64,000 nucleotides of DNA from Enterobacteriaceae bacterium UBA5654. Its GTDB lineage: Bacteria > Pseudomonadota > Gammaproteobacteria > Enterobacterales > Enterobacteriaceae. Made by a program: the position numbers and the translations under genes. The notes below the pieces were generated by a model that worked only from the letters and a program-made list of their open reading frames with translations, had not been told where the DNA came from and made no database searches. Numbering within the stretch: position 1 is the first letter of the stretch; the number at the start of each line of letters is the position of its first letter. Positions 17,176 through 26,531 of the stretch are shown piece by piece. The stretch spans positions 511,813 to 575,812 of the forward strand of contig DIJC01000014.1 of assembly GCA_002421005.1 (NCBI GenBank), written 5' to 3'.

Positions 17176-18597
17176 TTAACTCAAATCGACATTCTTACAG
17201 CCAAACAGGGCGGTAATGATAAAACCGGCCACGTAAGAAACCAGCACGCCGCCGCCGTAGACCGCAATGGCAGGCAGGATGCCCTCGTCAGAGGTCATTA
17301 ACGGCAGCGCGACCAGCCCGGACGGACCAAAGGCGCTGTTGAGGCCGACCGGCAGCCCCAGCCAGGCGATGGTGCCAATAAACAGCCCGCCTGCCGCGCC
17401 GCCAAAGCAGGCGGTAACAAACGGCTTCATGCGCGGCAGCGTAACGCCATAAATCAGCGGCTCCCCGACGCCGAGAAATCCCGGAATAATCGCCCCTCGG
17501 ATTTGTGAACGCAACAGCGAGGTTTTATCCGCGCGCCAGTACAGGGCCAGCGCCGCTCCCACCTGCCCCGCGCCTGCCATTGAAAGGATCGGGAAAAGCG
17601 AGTTGAATCCCTGAGAATCCATCAGCGCCAGATAAACCGGAATAAATCCCTGATGCACGCCAAACACCACCGCAATCAGAAACACGCCTGCCAGCACCGC
17701 GCAGCCGAGCGGATTGCTGTTGAGGTGCATAAACAGCCATGACATGCCCTGGAACAGCCAGACGCCGATGGGCATAATCACCACAAACGTCAGCGCGGCG
17801 GTCACCAGCAGCGTGAGCATTGAAGTCAGGAGCATATCCAGTTCGTCAGGCACATACCGGCGGATGAATCGCTCGATTTTAGCTCCGGCCCACGCTGCCA
17901 GCAGCACGCCGATAATATTACCGCGCGGATCGATAGCGATGCCGAAAAAGTCCTGTAGCCCGGAATAGTAGCCGGTGGTGGCAGCAGGGTTATAGCCGAG
18001 AATAAACAGCGTGGCGATAATCGCTCCGTTCACCGCCGTACCGCCAAACGCTTTCTGCGCGTTATAGCCGACGAGGATCACCAGAAACGTGAATAGCCCT
18101 TTACTGAAAATTTTGAGAAAATTCAGCGCGTCCGGCAGGGTGCCCGTCGCATCCGGGGCGACGTGCAGCGCGGTGCCGATTAAAGTGGCGATCCCCAGCA
18201 TCAGCCCGGAAGCGATAAAACCGGGAATCAACGGGGTAAAAATAGTGGCGAAATTAGCCAGGAATTGCTGTAAAGAGGATTGCTGTTTATTTTTAAGCTG
18301 GCTTTTATTATCCGCCGCTATCGATTTTAAATCCTTTTTGCCCAGCAGATGATTAACGCCCTCCGCCGCACGCTGCGCTTTGCCGACGCCAAATATCACC
18401 TGCACTTCGTTGCCGTTAAGAATCACACCGCTAACGCTGCCCGCCAGACGCTCGCTGATTTGCCGATCCACCTGTTCCGTATCGGCGACTTTCAGCCGCA
18501 GACGGGTCATACAATTGCCGCAGGAAACAATATTCTCTTCCCCGCCCACCAGCGAAATAATCTGGACCAGTAAGTCCTTACTGATATCTTTAGCCAC
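17176..18597 (-). CDS. murP: MurNAc-type PTS EIIBC permease MurP
   Basis: A PTS permease of the glucose/sucrose superfamily, closest to E. coli MurP (N-acetylmuramic acid uptake with 6-phosphorylation). The EIIB domain (1-90) carries its phosphocysteine in SCGNCMTRLRL (about C29). The EIIC domain (about 110-470) has about ten membrane segments and the GEPLIYGVTLP motif. No EIIA domain, so Crr is the expected donor. The frame is open to 18666, but the GTG at 18597 has a GAGGAAAAGA SD, gives VAKDIS like E. coli MAKEIS, and yields 473 residues (E. coli 474). The etherase gene murQ, normally just upstream, is absent, so the substrate in this organism is less certain. Confidence 0.85.
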   Translation of the reverse strand: MAKDISKDLLVQIISLVGGEENIVSCGNCMTRLRLKVADTEQVDRQISERLAGSVSGVILNGNEVQVIFGVGKAQRAAEGVNHLLGKKDLKSIAADNKSQLKNKQQSSLQQFLANFATIFTPLIPGFIASGLMLGIATLIGTALHVAPDATGTLPDALNFLKIFSKGLFTFLVILVGYNAQKAFGGTAVNGAIIATLFILGYNPAATTGYYSGLQDFFGIAIDPRGNIIGVLLAAWAGAKIERFIRRYVPDELDMLLTSMLTLLVTAALTFVVIMPIGVWLFQGMSWLFMHLNSNPLGCAVLAGVFLIAVVFGVHQGFIPVYLALMDSQGFNSLFPILSMAGAGQVGAALALYWRADKTSLLRSQIRGAIIPGFLGVGEPLIYGVTLPRMKPFVTACFGGAAGGLFIGTIAWLGLPVGLNSAFGPSGLVALPLMTSDEGILPAIAVYGGGVLVSYVAGFIITALFGCKNVDLS

Positions 18598-18704
18598 TCT
18601 TTTCCTCGCTCCGTTCCATAGAAGAATAAATAAACGCATTATGCGCCTGGCAAACGGAAGCTGCATTGATTGCGGGAGGATTTTCCAGGGAAGTCACAGA
18701 ACAG

Positions 18705-18743
18705 TAAAAAAGGCGGCACCGCAACCACTTGCGATGCCGCCTT
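18705..18743 (-). terminator. Terminator downstream of yfeX
   Basis: AAGGCGGCACCGC pairs with GCGATGCCGCCTT (one mismatch) and is followed by six Ts on the minus strand, 12 bases past the yfeX stop. It isolates yfeX from murP. Confidence 0.88.
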
Positions 18744-18754
18744 GATTAGCGGGT

Positions 18755-19654
18755 TTACAGCGCCAGCAGTCGGTCGAGTGAAGGCGCGAAATAGTAGCCG
18801 CCGGTGACCGGACGGGTAAAGCGCAGCATGGCATCGCGTTTACCGTCGGTGTCGCCAAACATGCTCAGCAACTGCTGCTCGATATTATAAAGACGCGCGC
18901 AGTAGGCGCAGAAATAGAGACCGTGCGTGCCGCTTGCCGTGCCGTAAGGCAGGCTCTGACGCACAATTTTCAGGCTCTTACCGTCTTCTTTGAGATCCAC
19001 CCGGCTTAAGTGTGAGGTGACAGGACGTTCGTCACCGTCGATCTCCTCGTTGGCCTCTTTGGTGCGCCCGATCATCATCTCCTGATCGTGAACGCCCATG
19101 CGGTTAAGCTGCTTAAGATTATGCTCCCAGCGCTGGACAAAAACGTAGCTGCCGCCAGCATCCACGCCGTCCTTAATGACCGCGACGTCGCGACGTTTTT
19201 CTTCGCCCGCCGGGTTTTCAGTGCCGTCCACAAAACCGCTCAAATCGCGATCGTCAACCCAGCGGAATCCGTGAATTTCCTCTTTCACGTCCAGCGCATC
19301 GCCAAACGCGTCCAGCGCGGCCTGGGCAAGCGAGAAGTTAACGTCGTGGCGCAGGGAAAGAATGTGGATCAGGACATCGTACTGGGTGGCGGGAGCCAGG
19401 CCTTTCCCGTAAGGGATAAAGTCTTTCAGCTCTTCGGCTCCCTCACCGCCGCTCAGGTCGCGCCATGCGTTATGCCCAAAAGCCACCACCGCACCGATGT
19501 TGGCTTCCGGGAACTGAGCCTGAAAGGTCGCCAGCTTATCAGCGAAAATTTTACTGCCCGCGCGCAGGAGATCGGTCTCTCCCTTTACATTGGCTTCGAT
19601 CCAAATCGCCGCGCGACAATGTTCTGGCAAAATGCCACTCTGCACCTGGGACAT
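18755..19654 (-). CDS. yfeX: Dye-decolorizing-type heme peroxidase YfeX
   Basis: A 299-residue cytosolic DyP-family heme protein. The catalytic GFVDGTENP motif (about 142-150) and a later His/Arg pair (RWEHNLKQLNRM region) are visible. E. coli YfeX has been described as a porphyrinogen oxidase/peroxidase, and a deferrochelatase claim is disputed. The frame is open 7 codons further upstream, but MSQVQSGILPEHC is the family start. hemF, another porphyrin enzyme gene, lies 3 kb away, though not in the same unit. Confidence 0.93.
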   Translation of the reverse strand: MSQVQSGILPEHCRAAIWIEANVKGETDLLRAGSKIFADKLATFQAQFPEANIGAVVAFGHNAWRDLSGGEGAEELKDFIPYGKGLAPATQYDVLIHILSLRHDVNFSLAQAALDAFGDALDVKEEIHGFRWVDDRDLSGFVDGTENPAGEEKRRDVAVIKDGVDAGGSYVFVQRWEHNLKQLNRMGVHDQEMMIGRTKEANEEIDGDERPVTSHLSRVDLKEDGKSLKIVRQSLPYGTASGTHGLYFCAYCARLYNIEQQLLSMFGDTDGKRDAMLRFTRPVTGGYYFAPSLDRLLAL

Positions 19655-19740
19655 TGCTTCTCCTGAAAAAATCACGCCACCGTGGCGTTAATGCGGCTAT
19701 TGTACCGCTTTTTCAGGCGGGCGATTTGTCCCGGCGCAAA

Positions 19741-20316
19741 TTACCGACGCCAGATAATTTTGCTCACGGTCCAGCTTTGCAGCGCGTCGTCGGAAGGCAT
19801 CAGGTCTGCCGGGCCGCTCCAGTTTCCGGTAAACAGGTAGCTGATATGCTGGCTGCCTTCGGCTTTACACTCCACGGCACCGGCATCATCGCCGGAGGCC
19901 TGCTGACAGTTGCCATAGGCTTTGCGGTAGAGATCGCTAAATTTGTTGCCGATTTTGCCGCCGCCATCGGTTTTGATATCCGGGTCCCGCACGTCAATGC
20001 GGCTCACCGTACCGCCGTCGCCGTTAATGACCAGCGCCACGTCATTGCCTTTCAGCGCTTCAAAATAATTCACGATGCCGCCGTTTTCGGTTTTCATCCC
20101 GCTGCGCAGACGGTAATCGCCGCCCAGCGCATCGCTGATGGCGTCCTGCTTCAACGGCGTCGAACCGGTGATGCCGCTGACGCCCTGCTCCGTTACGCTA
20201 CCCGATGAGCCAAACCAGTTCCACGGATTCGCCGCCGACCAGTTCACCGAGGAGAGCGTTGAGCAACCAGCCAGAGCCAAAGGCATAACGCAGATAAATA
20301 AACGCAGCGATTTCAT
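19741..20316 (-). CDS. yfeY: Outer-membrane lipoprotein YfeY (DUF1131)
   Basis: A 191-residue lipoprotein with lipobox LALAGC, lipid-modified Cys at residue 18, followed by a DUF1131 domain. Residue 19 is Ser, not Asp, so sorting to the outer membrane is expected. E. coli yfeY belongs to the sigma-E regulon. It lies just upstream of yfeX on the same strand, 86 bases away. Molecular role unknown. Confidence 0.92.
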   Translation of the reverse strand: MKSLRLFICVMPLALAGCSTLSSVNWSAANPWNWFGSSGSVTEQGVSGITGSTPLKQDAISDALGGDYRLRSGMKTENGGIVNYFEALKGNDVALVINGDGGTVSRIDVRDPDIKTDGGGKIGNKFSDLYRKAYGNCQQASGDDAGAVECKAEGSQHISYLFTGNWSGPADLMPSDDALQSWTVSKIIWRR

Positions 20317-20378
20317 TCACACTTCCTCTATTTTAAATTCAACGCCTGTTGGAGTACGGCAGCGGCAAAAAGTGCCGT

Positions 20379-20816
20379 TTAATCTGTCTGCGTACTGAAA
20401 CAGGCACGCAATCGTGGATGGACCAGCAAAAACCAGAGCGCGTAAGCATCCAGAATGACCAGCGCCAGCGCGGTCCCGCTTACCGCCTCACCGGAATACC
20501 ACAGTAGCGGCTGCCACAGCACCAGAACGCACTGCGCCAGAATGAGCAGCCAGCGTAACGTCCCCCACAGGCGCGGCCAGCTCTGCCGCCGTCCGCTGAT
20601 CAAAAAGGTGATAACCGCCGGTACGCCGGGCAATAATCCCCACCAGAAGTTATCGTGATCGGGATAGAACAAATTCAGCAGCGCATCGCCCTGATCGCGC
20701 GATGCGCCCGCCATGACAAACAATACCCAGGTCCGGGCCTGCAACAGCAGCACCACCCAGAAAAGAACGGGGAGTTTTAACGCGCCGTGACGGTCGTAAT
20801 CAGAAGGAAAGTACAT
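20379..20816 (-). CDS. yfeZ: Inner-membrane protein YfeZ (DUF2919)
   Basis: A 145-residue protein with four hydrophobic segments (about 17-40, 62-80, 88-107, 115-135), matching YfeZ/DUF2919. The frame is open 11 codons further upstream, but the ATG at 20816 has AGGTGGGCAT as SD and gives MYFPSDYDRHG, the family start. No catalytic motif is visible and the function is unknown. Confidence 0.88.
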   Translation of the reverse strand: MYFPSDYDRHGALKLPVLFWVVLLLQARTWVLFVMAGASRDQGDALLNLFYPDHDNFWWGLLPGVPAVITFLISGRRQSWPRLWGTLRWLLILAQCVLVLWQPLLWYSGEAVSGTALALVILDAYALWFLLVHPRLRACFSTQTD

Positions 20817-20930
20817 ATGCCCACCTGAAAATAAAACGGCATTATACACAGGGTTTTTCAGGCTATCTGCTAAAGCCGATGCGGGGGAAGGTAATATCAG
20901 ATCCGCCCCGGAAAAATGGCGGTTTATGTG

Positions 20931-20989
20931 ACGCCCGGTCAGCCAGACAGAACGTTAAGCAATCCGGGCGGATCAACGCCCGGTCAGCC
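20931..20989. repeat. 14-bp direct repeat and hairpin between ypeA and yfeZ
   Basis: ACGCCCGGTCAGCC occurs at 20931-20944 and again at 20976-20989. The second copy joins CCGGGCG (20964-20970) to form a CCGGGCG-GATCAA-CGCCCGG hairpin. It may serve as a weak terminator for ypeA. The intergenic region holds no ORF. Confidence 0.45.
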
Positions 20990-21009
20990 TGGGCACAGAA
21001 AGGACAGTC

Positions 21010-21435
21010 TTAGTACTCTTCATCTTCAATCAGCCGCTTGCCTAAAAGCAACACATCTGAAGGCTCATAGCCCAGCCGCTCGTACATCCCGGAAACCACG
21101 TCGTTATCGTCGCGCACCATCACCTGCACTTTCGGGCAGCCGCGCGCGATAAGCTTTTTCTCCAGCCGGTTCAGCAGCGCGTTAGCAATGCCGCGACCGC
21201 GAAATTCAGGATGCACGCCGAGGTAATATGCTGAACCCCGATGGCCGTCGTAGCCGCCCATCACGGTGCCGACCACCTCACCGTTGACTTCGGCGACCAG
21301 AAACAGACTGACATCATGCTGGACTTTACGCTCAATATCCATTTCTGGATCGTTCCACGGGCGCAGCAGGTCACAGCGTTCCCATAGAGTGATAACTTCT
21401 TCGAAATCCTGCTGGCGAAAAACGCGTATCTCCAT
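21010..21435 (-). CDS. ypeA: GNAT-family N-acetyltransferase YpeA
   Basis: A 141-residue acetyltransferase of the GNAT fold. The acetyl-CoA-binding motif A is seen as VHPEFRGRGIANALLNRLE (about 78-96). E. coli YpeA is the same length; it has been reported as a minor protein lysine acetyltransferase. Divergent from amiA. The natural substrate is not readable from sequence. Confidence 0.93.
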   Translation of the reverse strand: MEIRVFRQQDFEEVITLWERCDLLRPWNDPEMDIERKVQHDVSLFLVAEVNGEVVGTVMGGYDGHRGSAYYLGVHPEFRGRGIANALLNRLEKKLIARGCPKVQVMVRDDNDVVSGMYERLGYEPSDVLLLGKRLIEDEEY

Positions 21436-21647
21436 GGTAAAACCTGCCTTTTTGGGTTCAAAAGAGTGATTATGGCGCGAACGTGTCGATTAGCCAATAT
21501 CTCGCGAAACGTGCGGCAAAAAATGGCATAATGCGCGGCATTCATTTATTGAAATGAAAAGTAAAACAATTCTCATCGCGATTGTTCGTCATGACCCTCG
21601 CGATACGATATAACATCTGTCACCATTTTCTTTACAACCCAGGCCGA

Positions 21648-22517
21648 ATGAGCACTTTTAAACCACTAAAAACACTCGCATCGCGCCGCCAGGTTTTAAA
21701 AACCGGGCTGGCAGTCCTGACGTTGTCGGGGATGTTGAATGCGAACGCAAAAGCAGAATCCCTGAAAACCAGTAACAGCCACAGCAAACCCGCCGCCAAA
21801 AAAGCGGGTGCGCGGCGCGTGGTCGTTCTCGATCCCGGTCACGGCGGCATTGATACCGGCGCCATCGGCGGCAACGGTTCAAAAGAAAAACATGTGGTGC
21901 TGGCCATCGCTAAAATGGTGCGCGCTAACCTGCAAAGCCAGGGCATTGACGCCCGCCTGACCCGCACCGGCGACACCTTTATACCACTGTACGATCGCGT
22001 TGAAATTGCACACCAGCATGGCGCAGATCTGTTTATGTCGATCCACGCGGACGGTTTTACTAATCCGTCCGCGGCGGGCGCATCGGTGTTTGCCCTCTCC
22101 AACCGGGGGGCCAGTAGCGCGATGGCGAAGTATCTCTCCGAGCGAGAAAACGCCGCAGACGATCTCGCCGGGAAAAAAGCCAAAGATAAAGACCATCTTT
22201 TACAGCAGGTGCTGTTCGATTTAGTCCAGACGGACACCATCAAAAACAGCCTGACGCTTGGCTCGCATATACTGAAGAAAATCAAGCCGGTACACCGCCT
22301 GCACAGCCGCAGCACGGAACAGGCCGCCTTCGTGGTGCTGAAATCGCCATCCGTTCCGTCCGTGCTGGTAGAAACCTCGTTTATTACCAACCCGGCAGAA
22401 GAAAAGCTGCTCGGCACAACGGCGTTCCGGCAGAAAATTGCCAACGCAATCTCAGCCGGGGTGATCAGCTATTTCCACTGGTTCGACAATCAAAAAGCCC
22501 ACGCGAAGAAACGCTAA
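21648..22517 (+). CDS. amiA: N-acetylmuramoyl-L-alanine amidase AmiA
   Basis: A periplasmic zinc amidase that cleaves septal peptidoglycan during daughter-cell separation. Residues 12-18 (SRRQVLK) and the following hydrophobic stretch form a Tat signal. The Amidase_3 domain starts near 57 with the zinc motif LDPGHGGIDTG (His65) and a later SIHADGF. The frame is open to 21582, but the ATG at 21648 with AGGCCGA gives 289 residues, exactly E. coli AmiA. It overlaps hemF by one base (TAATG), as in E. coli. Confidence 0.96.
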   Translation: MSTFKPLKTLASRRQVLKTGLAVLTLSGMLNANAKAESLKTSNSHSKPAAKKAGARRVVVLDPGHGGIDTGAIGGNGSKEKHVVLAIAKMVRANLQSQGIDARLTRTGDTFIPLYDRVEIAHQHGADLFMSIHADGFTNPSAAGASVFALSNRGASSAMAKYLSERENAADDLAGKKAKDKDHLLQQVLFDLVQTDTIKNSLTLGSHILKKIKPVHRLHSRSTEQAAFVVLKSPSVPSVLVETSFITNPAEEKLLGTTAFRQKIANAISAGVISYFHWFDNQKAHAKKR

Positions 22518-23416
22518 TGAAACCCGATGCCCGGCAGGTCAAAGCCTTTTTACTTCAGTTGCAGGACAGGATCTGCCAGCAGCTTTCTCATATTGACGGT
22601 ACGAATTTCATCGAAGACAGCTGGCAGCGCGAGGCGGGTGGTGGCGGACGCAGCCGCATACTGCGCAACGGCGGCATCTTTGAACAGGCGGGGGTAAATT
22701 TTTCCCACGTTTACGGCGAGGCAATGCCCGCTTCCGCCACCGCTCACCGTCCAGAGTTAGCGGGGCGCAGTTTCGAGGCGATGGGCGTGTCGCTGGTGGT
22801 GCATCCGCATAATCCGCATGTGCCGACCAGCCATGCCAACGTGCGGTTTTTTATCGCTGAAAAGCCCGGTGCCGATCCCGTCTGGTGGTTCGGCGGCGGC
22901 TTTGACCTCACGCCTTTTTACGGCGTGGAAGAGGACGGCATTCACTGGCACCGCACCGCGCGCGACCTCAGCCAGCCGTTTGGCGCAGACATTTACCCGC
23001 GCTATAAAAAGTGGTGCGACGACTACTTCTTTTTAAAGCATCGCAACGAGCAGCGCGGCATCGGCGGGCTGTTTTTTGACGATCTTAACACCCCGGATTT
23101 CGACACCTGCTTCGCCTTTATGCAGGCGGTGGGCAACGGTTATACCGACGCTTACCTGCCAATTGTCGAACGCCGTAAAGACACCCCCTGGGGCGAACGC
23201 GAGCGCAATTTCCAGCTTTATCGGCGCGGGCGCTACGTGGAATTCAACCTGGTGTGGGATCGCGGCACCCTGTTCGGCCTGCAAACCGGCGGGCGCACGG
23301 AATCTATTCTGATGTCGATGCCGCCGCTGGTGCGCTGGGAATATGATTATCAGCCGGAAGAAGGCAGCCCGGAAGCCGCGTTGAGCGAGTTTATTCGGGT
23401 GCGCGACTGGGTTTAA
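22517..23416 (+). CDS. hemF: Oxygen-dependent coproporphyrinogen-III oxidase HemF
   Basis: Aerobic heme biosynthesis: converts coproporphyrinogen III to protoporphyrinogen IX with O2. The 299 residues match E. coli HemF, with signatures including FEQAGVNFSHVYG near residue 55, HVPTSHANVRFF (about 95-106) and RRGRYVEFNLVWDRGT (about 233-248). Translationally coupled to amiA by a one-base overlap. In E. coli the eut genes follow; here a GH32 gene does. Confidence 0.98.
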   Translation: MKPDARQVKAFLLQLQDRICQQLSHIDGTNFIEDSWQREAGGGGRSRILRNGGIFEQAGVNFSHVYGEAMPASATAHRPELAGRSFEAMGVSLVVHPHNPHVPTSHANVRFFIAEKPGADPVWWFGGGFDLTPFYGVEEDGIHWHRTARDLSQPFGADIYPRYKKWCDDYFFLKHRNEQRGIGGLFFDDLNTPDFDTCFAFMQAVGNGYTDAYLPIVERRKDTPWGERERNFQLYRRGRYVEFNLVWDRGTLFGLQTGGRTESILMSMPPLVRWEYDYQPEEGSPEAALSEFIRVRDWV

Positions 23417-23510
23417 TAGCACGCTGGTTTTAGCCCGTCGGTGATTGAATGGATGCGAGCAGTGCAGGAGGCGTCGCGCTGCTTATACGCGCACCTCCAG
23501 CACTGGGATA

Positions 23511-25001
23511 TCACGCCTTCTGCATGGCGTTTAACTGCCAGCTATCCACCTCGCATGAAATAGCAGTATCGTGATTTTCGATGATTATCCAGTTCTGATC
23601 TGCTTCAGGGAAAATCCGCGAAGAGGCCACCCACGCACCGTCGTTAATAAATATCTCCAGCGAGGTGGTATCAGAGAAAATATGTACCCGGGTCTGTGCC
23701 GAAAAAGCCCATTCAGACGAACGCCGGGTGCCGTAGTCGATATTAATGGGCTGGCCCGCATCGGTCCGGTCGAGCACAATTTGCTGACGGCGGGCATCCA
23801 GCGTCAGCAGGGTTTTACGCTCCCCCGTTTCACTGGCGCGCAGCGCAAGGGTAATATTTTCAGTTATCGCGCCACTGAAGGTGATCACCGTTTCGCTTAC
23901 CGCACCGCTGTAAAACGCACGCCGGGTAGCCCGTTCCAGCGTAAACTCATGCCGCTGATGCTCCCCACGCAGTTGCTGAAGCCCGGCGAACGGGCGCTGG
24001 TGCAGCCTGCCTGCCGAAAGCGTCAGTTCACGGGGGATGGTCAGCGTGCCGCAGTGCCCGAAATTTTCGCTCGGATAGCCCATTTCTGAAACACCCATCC
24101 AGCCGACTAATACCCGCCTGCCGTCGGGCGCCAGCAGCGTTTGCGTGGCATAAATATCAAAACCGTGATCGAGTATCTGCGCCGGTTGATGGTCAAAAGA
24201 CAGGTTTTCTTTATTGAGTTTATTCCCCAGCAGATAATGCACGTCGTAAATATTCTGCCGCGTTTTATCCACGCACAGCCCCTGTGGGCAATAAATTAAG
24301 ACGCCCTGCTCATCCAGTTCGAAATAATCCGGGCACTCCAGCATATAACCCGTCTCAACATCGTTAAGACCGATTTCCCCTTTCACCTGCCACGTCAGCG
24401 CATCGGCAGAATACAGCACCACGCAGCTGCCCTGTAAGTTTGTTTTTTGCGCGCCAATGACCGCGTAATAATGCCCGTCCTGACGCCATATTTTTGGGTC
24501 GCGAAAATGATCGGTATAACCCTGCGGCTGAGCGGATAACGCAGGAGGAAGTTGCCGGGTAAAATTCCCCTGTTTATCCAGCCGGGCAATCATTTGATAA
24601 GGCGTGCGCTGCCAGGCGGCATCACGGGTATTGCCGGTATAAAAGATGATCAGTTCATCCTCAACGGCAATCGCGCTGCCGGAATAGGGTCCGTGGCTGT
24701 CATAAACCGTTTCAGGTTCAATGAGCGGCCCCTGCGCGCGCCAGTTCACCAGATCGTCCGAGACCAGATGAAACCAGCCCTGATACCATACGTCAGCACA
24801 ATAGCGCAGCGGGCTCCACTGATAGCACAGGTGATACTGACCGTTAAAAAAGCTAAACCCGTTGGGATCGTTCAAAAATCCGCTTTCTGGTTCAATATGG
24901 TAATGCTGGCGATAGGGCGAACCGGCGGTTAACGCCTTTGCCTGGTCCAGGATCTCCTGCGGAATATCCGCATAACGTTGATAGCGTTTAATTTTTTGCA
25001 T
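23511..25001 (-). CDS. GH32 beta-fructosidase, probable sucrose-6-phosphate hydrolase
   Basis: A 496-residue glycoside hydrolase family 32 enzyme without signal peptide. The nucleophile is D45 in FLNDPNG, the transition-state stabiliser D168 in HFRDP, and the acid/base E222 in MLECPDYF. A five-bladed propeller (about 30-330) precedes a C-terminal beta-sandwich (about 345-490). It lies 4 bases downstream of a sucrose-type EIIBC gene, so the likely substrate is intracellular sucrose-6-phosphate or another phosphorylated beta-fructoside. No fructokinase, porin or LacI-type ScrR gene accompanies it. Scr-type naming is avoided because regulator and context differ from scrKYAB. Confidence 0.85.
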   Translation of the reverse strand: MQKIKRYQRYADIPQEILDQAKALTAGSPYRQHYHIEPESGFLNDPNGFSFFNGQYHLCYQWSPLRYCADVWYQGWFHLVSDDLVNWRAQGPLIEPETVYDSHGPYSGSAIAVEDELIIFYTGNTRDAAWQRTPYQMIARLDKQGNFTRQLPPALSAQPQGYTDHFRDPKIWRQDGHYYAVIGAQKTNLQGSCVVLYSADALTWQVKGEIGLNDVETGYMLECPDYFELDEQGVLIYCPQGLCVDKTRQNIYDVHYLLGNKLNKENLSFDHQPAQILDHGFDIYATQTLLAPDGRRVLVGWMGVSEMGYPSENFGHCGTLTIPRELTLSAGRLHQRPFAGLQQLRGEHQRHEFTLERATRRAFYSGAVSETVITFSGAITENITLALRASETGERKTLLTLDARRQQIVLDRTDAGQPINIDYGTRRSSEWAFSAQTRVHIFSDTTSLEIFINDGAWVASSRIFPEADQNWIIIENHDTAISCEVDSWQLNAMQKA

Positions 25002-25005
25002 ACGT

Positions 25006-26421
25006 TTACTTTGCCTTCAGTACAGCAATCTTGCCAAAAATACAGGTCAGTAGCGCTCCGGCAACCAGTGCCAGAAGATGCGCAATAATATAATTCATAT
25101 GGCCATTATTCGCCGGATCGACAATGGTGATCCCCGGCAGCGCCGTGGTGCCGTAGCCAACCGCAGTCAGTTTTGAAATATACACCCAGGCCGCGCCTGT
25201 TGCTCCGGCCAGGCAACCTGCCAGCAGGGGAAAACGGTATTTCAGCGTCACGCCAAATAGCGCCGGTTCGGAGATACCAAACAGAATCGAGGTGAAAGCC
25301 GAAATACAGAGCGTATAAACCTGTTTATTCTTTCTGTGCAGCAGCATATAGCCAAGTACCGCCCCGCCCTGCCCCATTAAGGCCACCGACATTAACGGGT
25401 TGAGGAAATCGCGACCGGTGCTGGCAAGAAGCTGCCCTTCGATGGCACCAAAAGTATGATGCAGGCCGGTAATAACAATTAACTGCTGGACCGCAGCAAA
25501 AATCATATAGCCGAAAATGCCCAGATATTCAGCCATCCACAGCAGGCTACCGGTAATAACTTCTCCCAGCATCCGCCCAAACGGGCCGATAATTGTGAAT
25601 AACAGCAGAGAGGAAAGCAGGATAGTCAGCATCGGGGACAGGACAAATTTAATAATGTCCGGCAGCGTGCGGTTAAAAAACTTATCAAGCCAGGCGACGG
25701 TAAAGCCAATCATCAGCGCAATAATAATGCCGCCCTGAAAACCGACCAGCTCAACGGGCAGCCCCAGCAGACTGATGGTTTCGACGGTGGCATTGCCGGA
25801 GGCCGCGCTAAAAGCATCGACCAGCCCCGGATGCACCATGATGGCACCAATCGCCAGCCCCAGCGCCGGGCGTCCACCGTAGCGACGGGTTGCCGACCAG
25901 GCCACTACCATCGGCAACAGGGCGAAGATCCCCGATGACGCAATGGAGATAATTTTATTGATACCGGATATTTGCGGGAATATCTCAACGATGGTTCTGG
26001 CACCGAAGATCCCTTTGGTGGTCAACAACGACGTTAAGCCCATCAGCAGCGCAGCGGCTAAAATAGAGGGCATGATTTCCACAAAAACGTCGGAGACTGA
26101 CTTCACAAACCGCTGTAATATATTTTGCCGCTGCTGACTGACGTACTCGCTATTTTCAGCCAGTTGCAGTTTATCTTTCAGCGCCTGACACACGATATTT
26201 ACCCGCCCTGCACCGTAAATAATCTGGAGCTGATCGCCAACGGTAAACACGCCTTTTACATGCTCCAGATGCTCAATCACGCCGGTTTGTATTTTCGCAT
26301 TATCAACCAGTACCAGGCGTAAACGCGTGGCGCAGTGGGTAACATGAGTAATATTTTCTTTACCGCCGAGCGCGACAATTAGCGCATCAAGTATATCCGG
26401 GCTGGAAAAATCATTTTTCAT
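25006..26421 (-). CDS. Sucrose/trehalose-type PTS EIIBC permease
   Basis: A 471-residue permease. The EIIB domain (1-90) has the phosphocysteine in THCATRLRL (C30), and an EIIC domain of about ten membrane segments (about 110-465) carries GISEPALFGVTLKYRFP, typical of the sucrose/trehalose/beta-glucoside branch. No EIIA domain, so it should use Crr. The frame runs to 26607, but the ATG at 26421 with SD CAGGAGCTTGCC fits the family start. The next gene is a GH32 fructosidase, pointing to sucrose or a related fructoside. Divergent from an AraC regulator. I cannot decide the sugar from sequence. Confidence 0.85.
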   Translation of the reverse strand: MKNDFSSPDILDALIVALGGKENITHVTHCATRLRLVLVDNAKIQTGVIEHLEHVKGVFTVGDQLQIIYGAGRVNIVCQALKDKLQLAENSEYVSQQRQNILQRFVKSVSDVFVEIMPSILAAALLMGLTSLLTTKGIFGARTIVEIFPQISGINKIISIASSGIFALLPMVVAWSATRRYGGRPALGLAIGAIMVHPGLVDAFSAASGNATVETISLLGLPVELVGFQGGIIIALMIGFTVAWLDKFFNRTLPDIIKFVLSPMLTILLSSLLLFTIIGPFGRMLGEVITGSLLWMAEYLGIFGYMIFAAVQQLIVITGLHHTFGAIEGQLLASTGRDFLNPLMSVALMGQGGAVLGYMLLHRKNKQVYTLCISAFTSILFGISEPALFGVTLKYRFPLLAGCLAGATGAAWVYISKLTAVGYGTTALPGITIVDPANNGHMNYIIAHLLALVAGALLTCIFGKIAVLKAK

Positions 26422-26531
26422 GGCAAGCTCCTGCAAAATTATGATGCCCTTACTATAACTATGCGGTAAAAACGGTAGAATGGAAAAATGTCGACAGTTA
26501 AGGGAAGTTTGTTGCGTAAGGATATTTAACA
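26422..26531. promoter_or_regulatory. Divergent promoter region of AraC regulator and EIIBC-GH32 operon
   Basis: A 110-base gap. On the minus strand TATAGT (about 26452-26457) is a reasonable -10 for the EIIBC-GH32 operon. The AraC-family protein encoded rightward should act here. No clear CRP consensus was found by eye. Confidence 0.45.
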
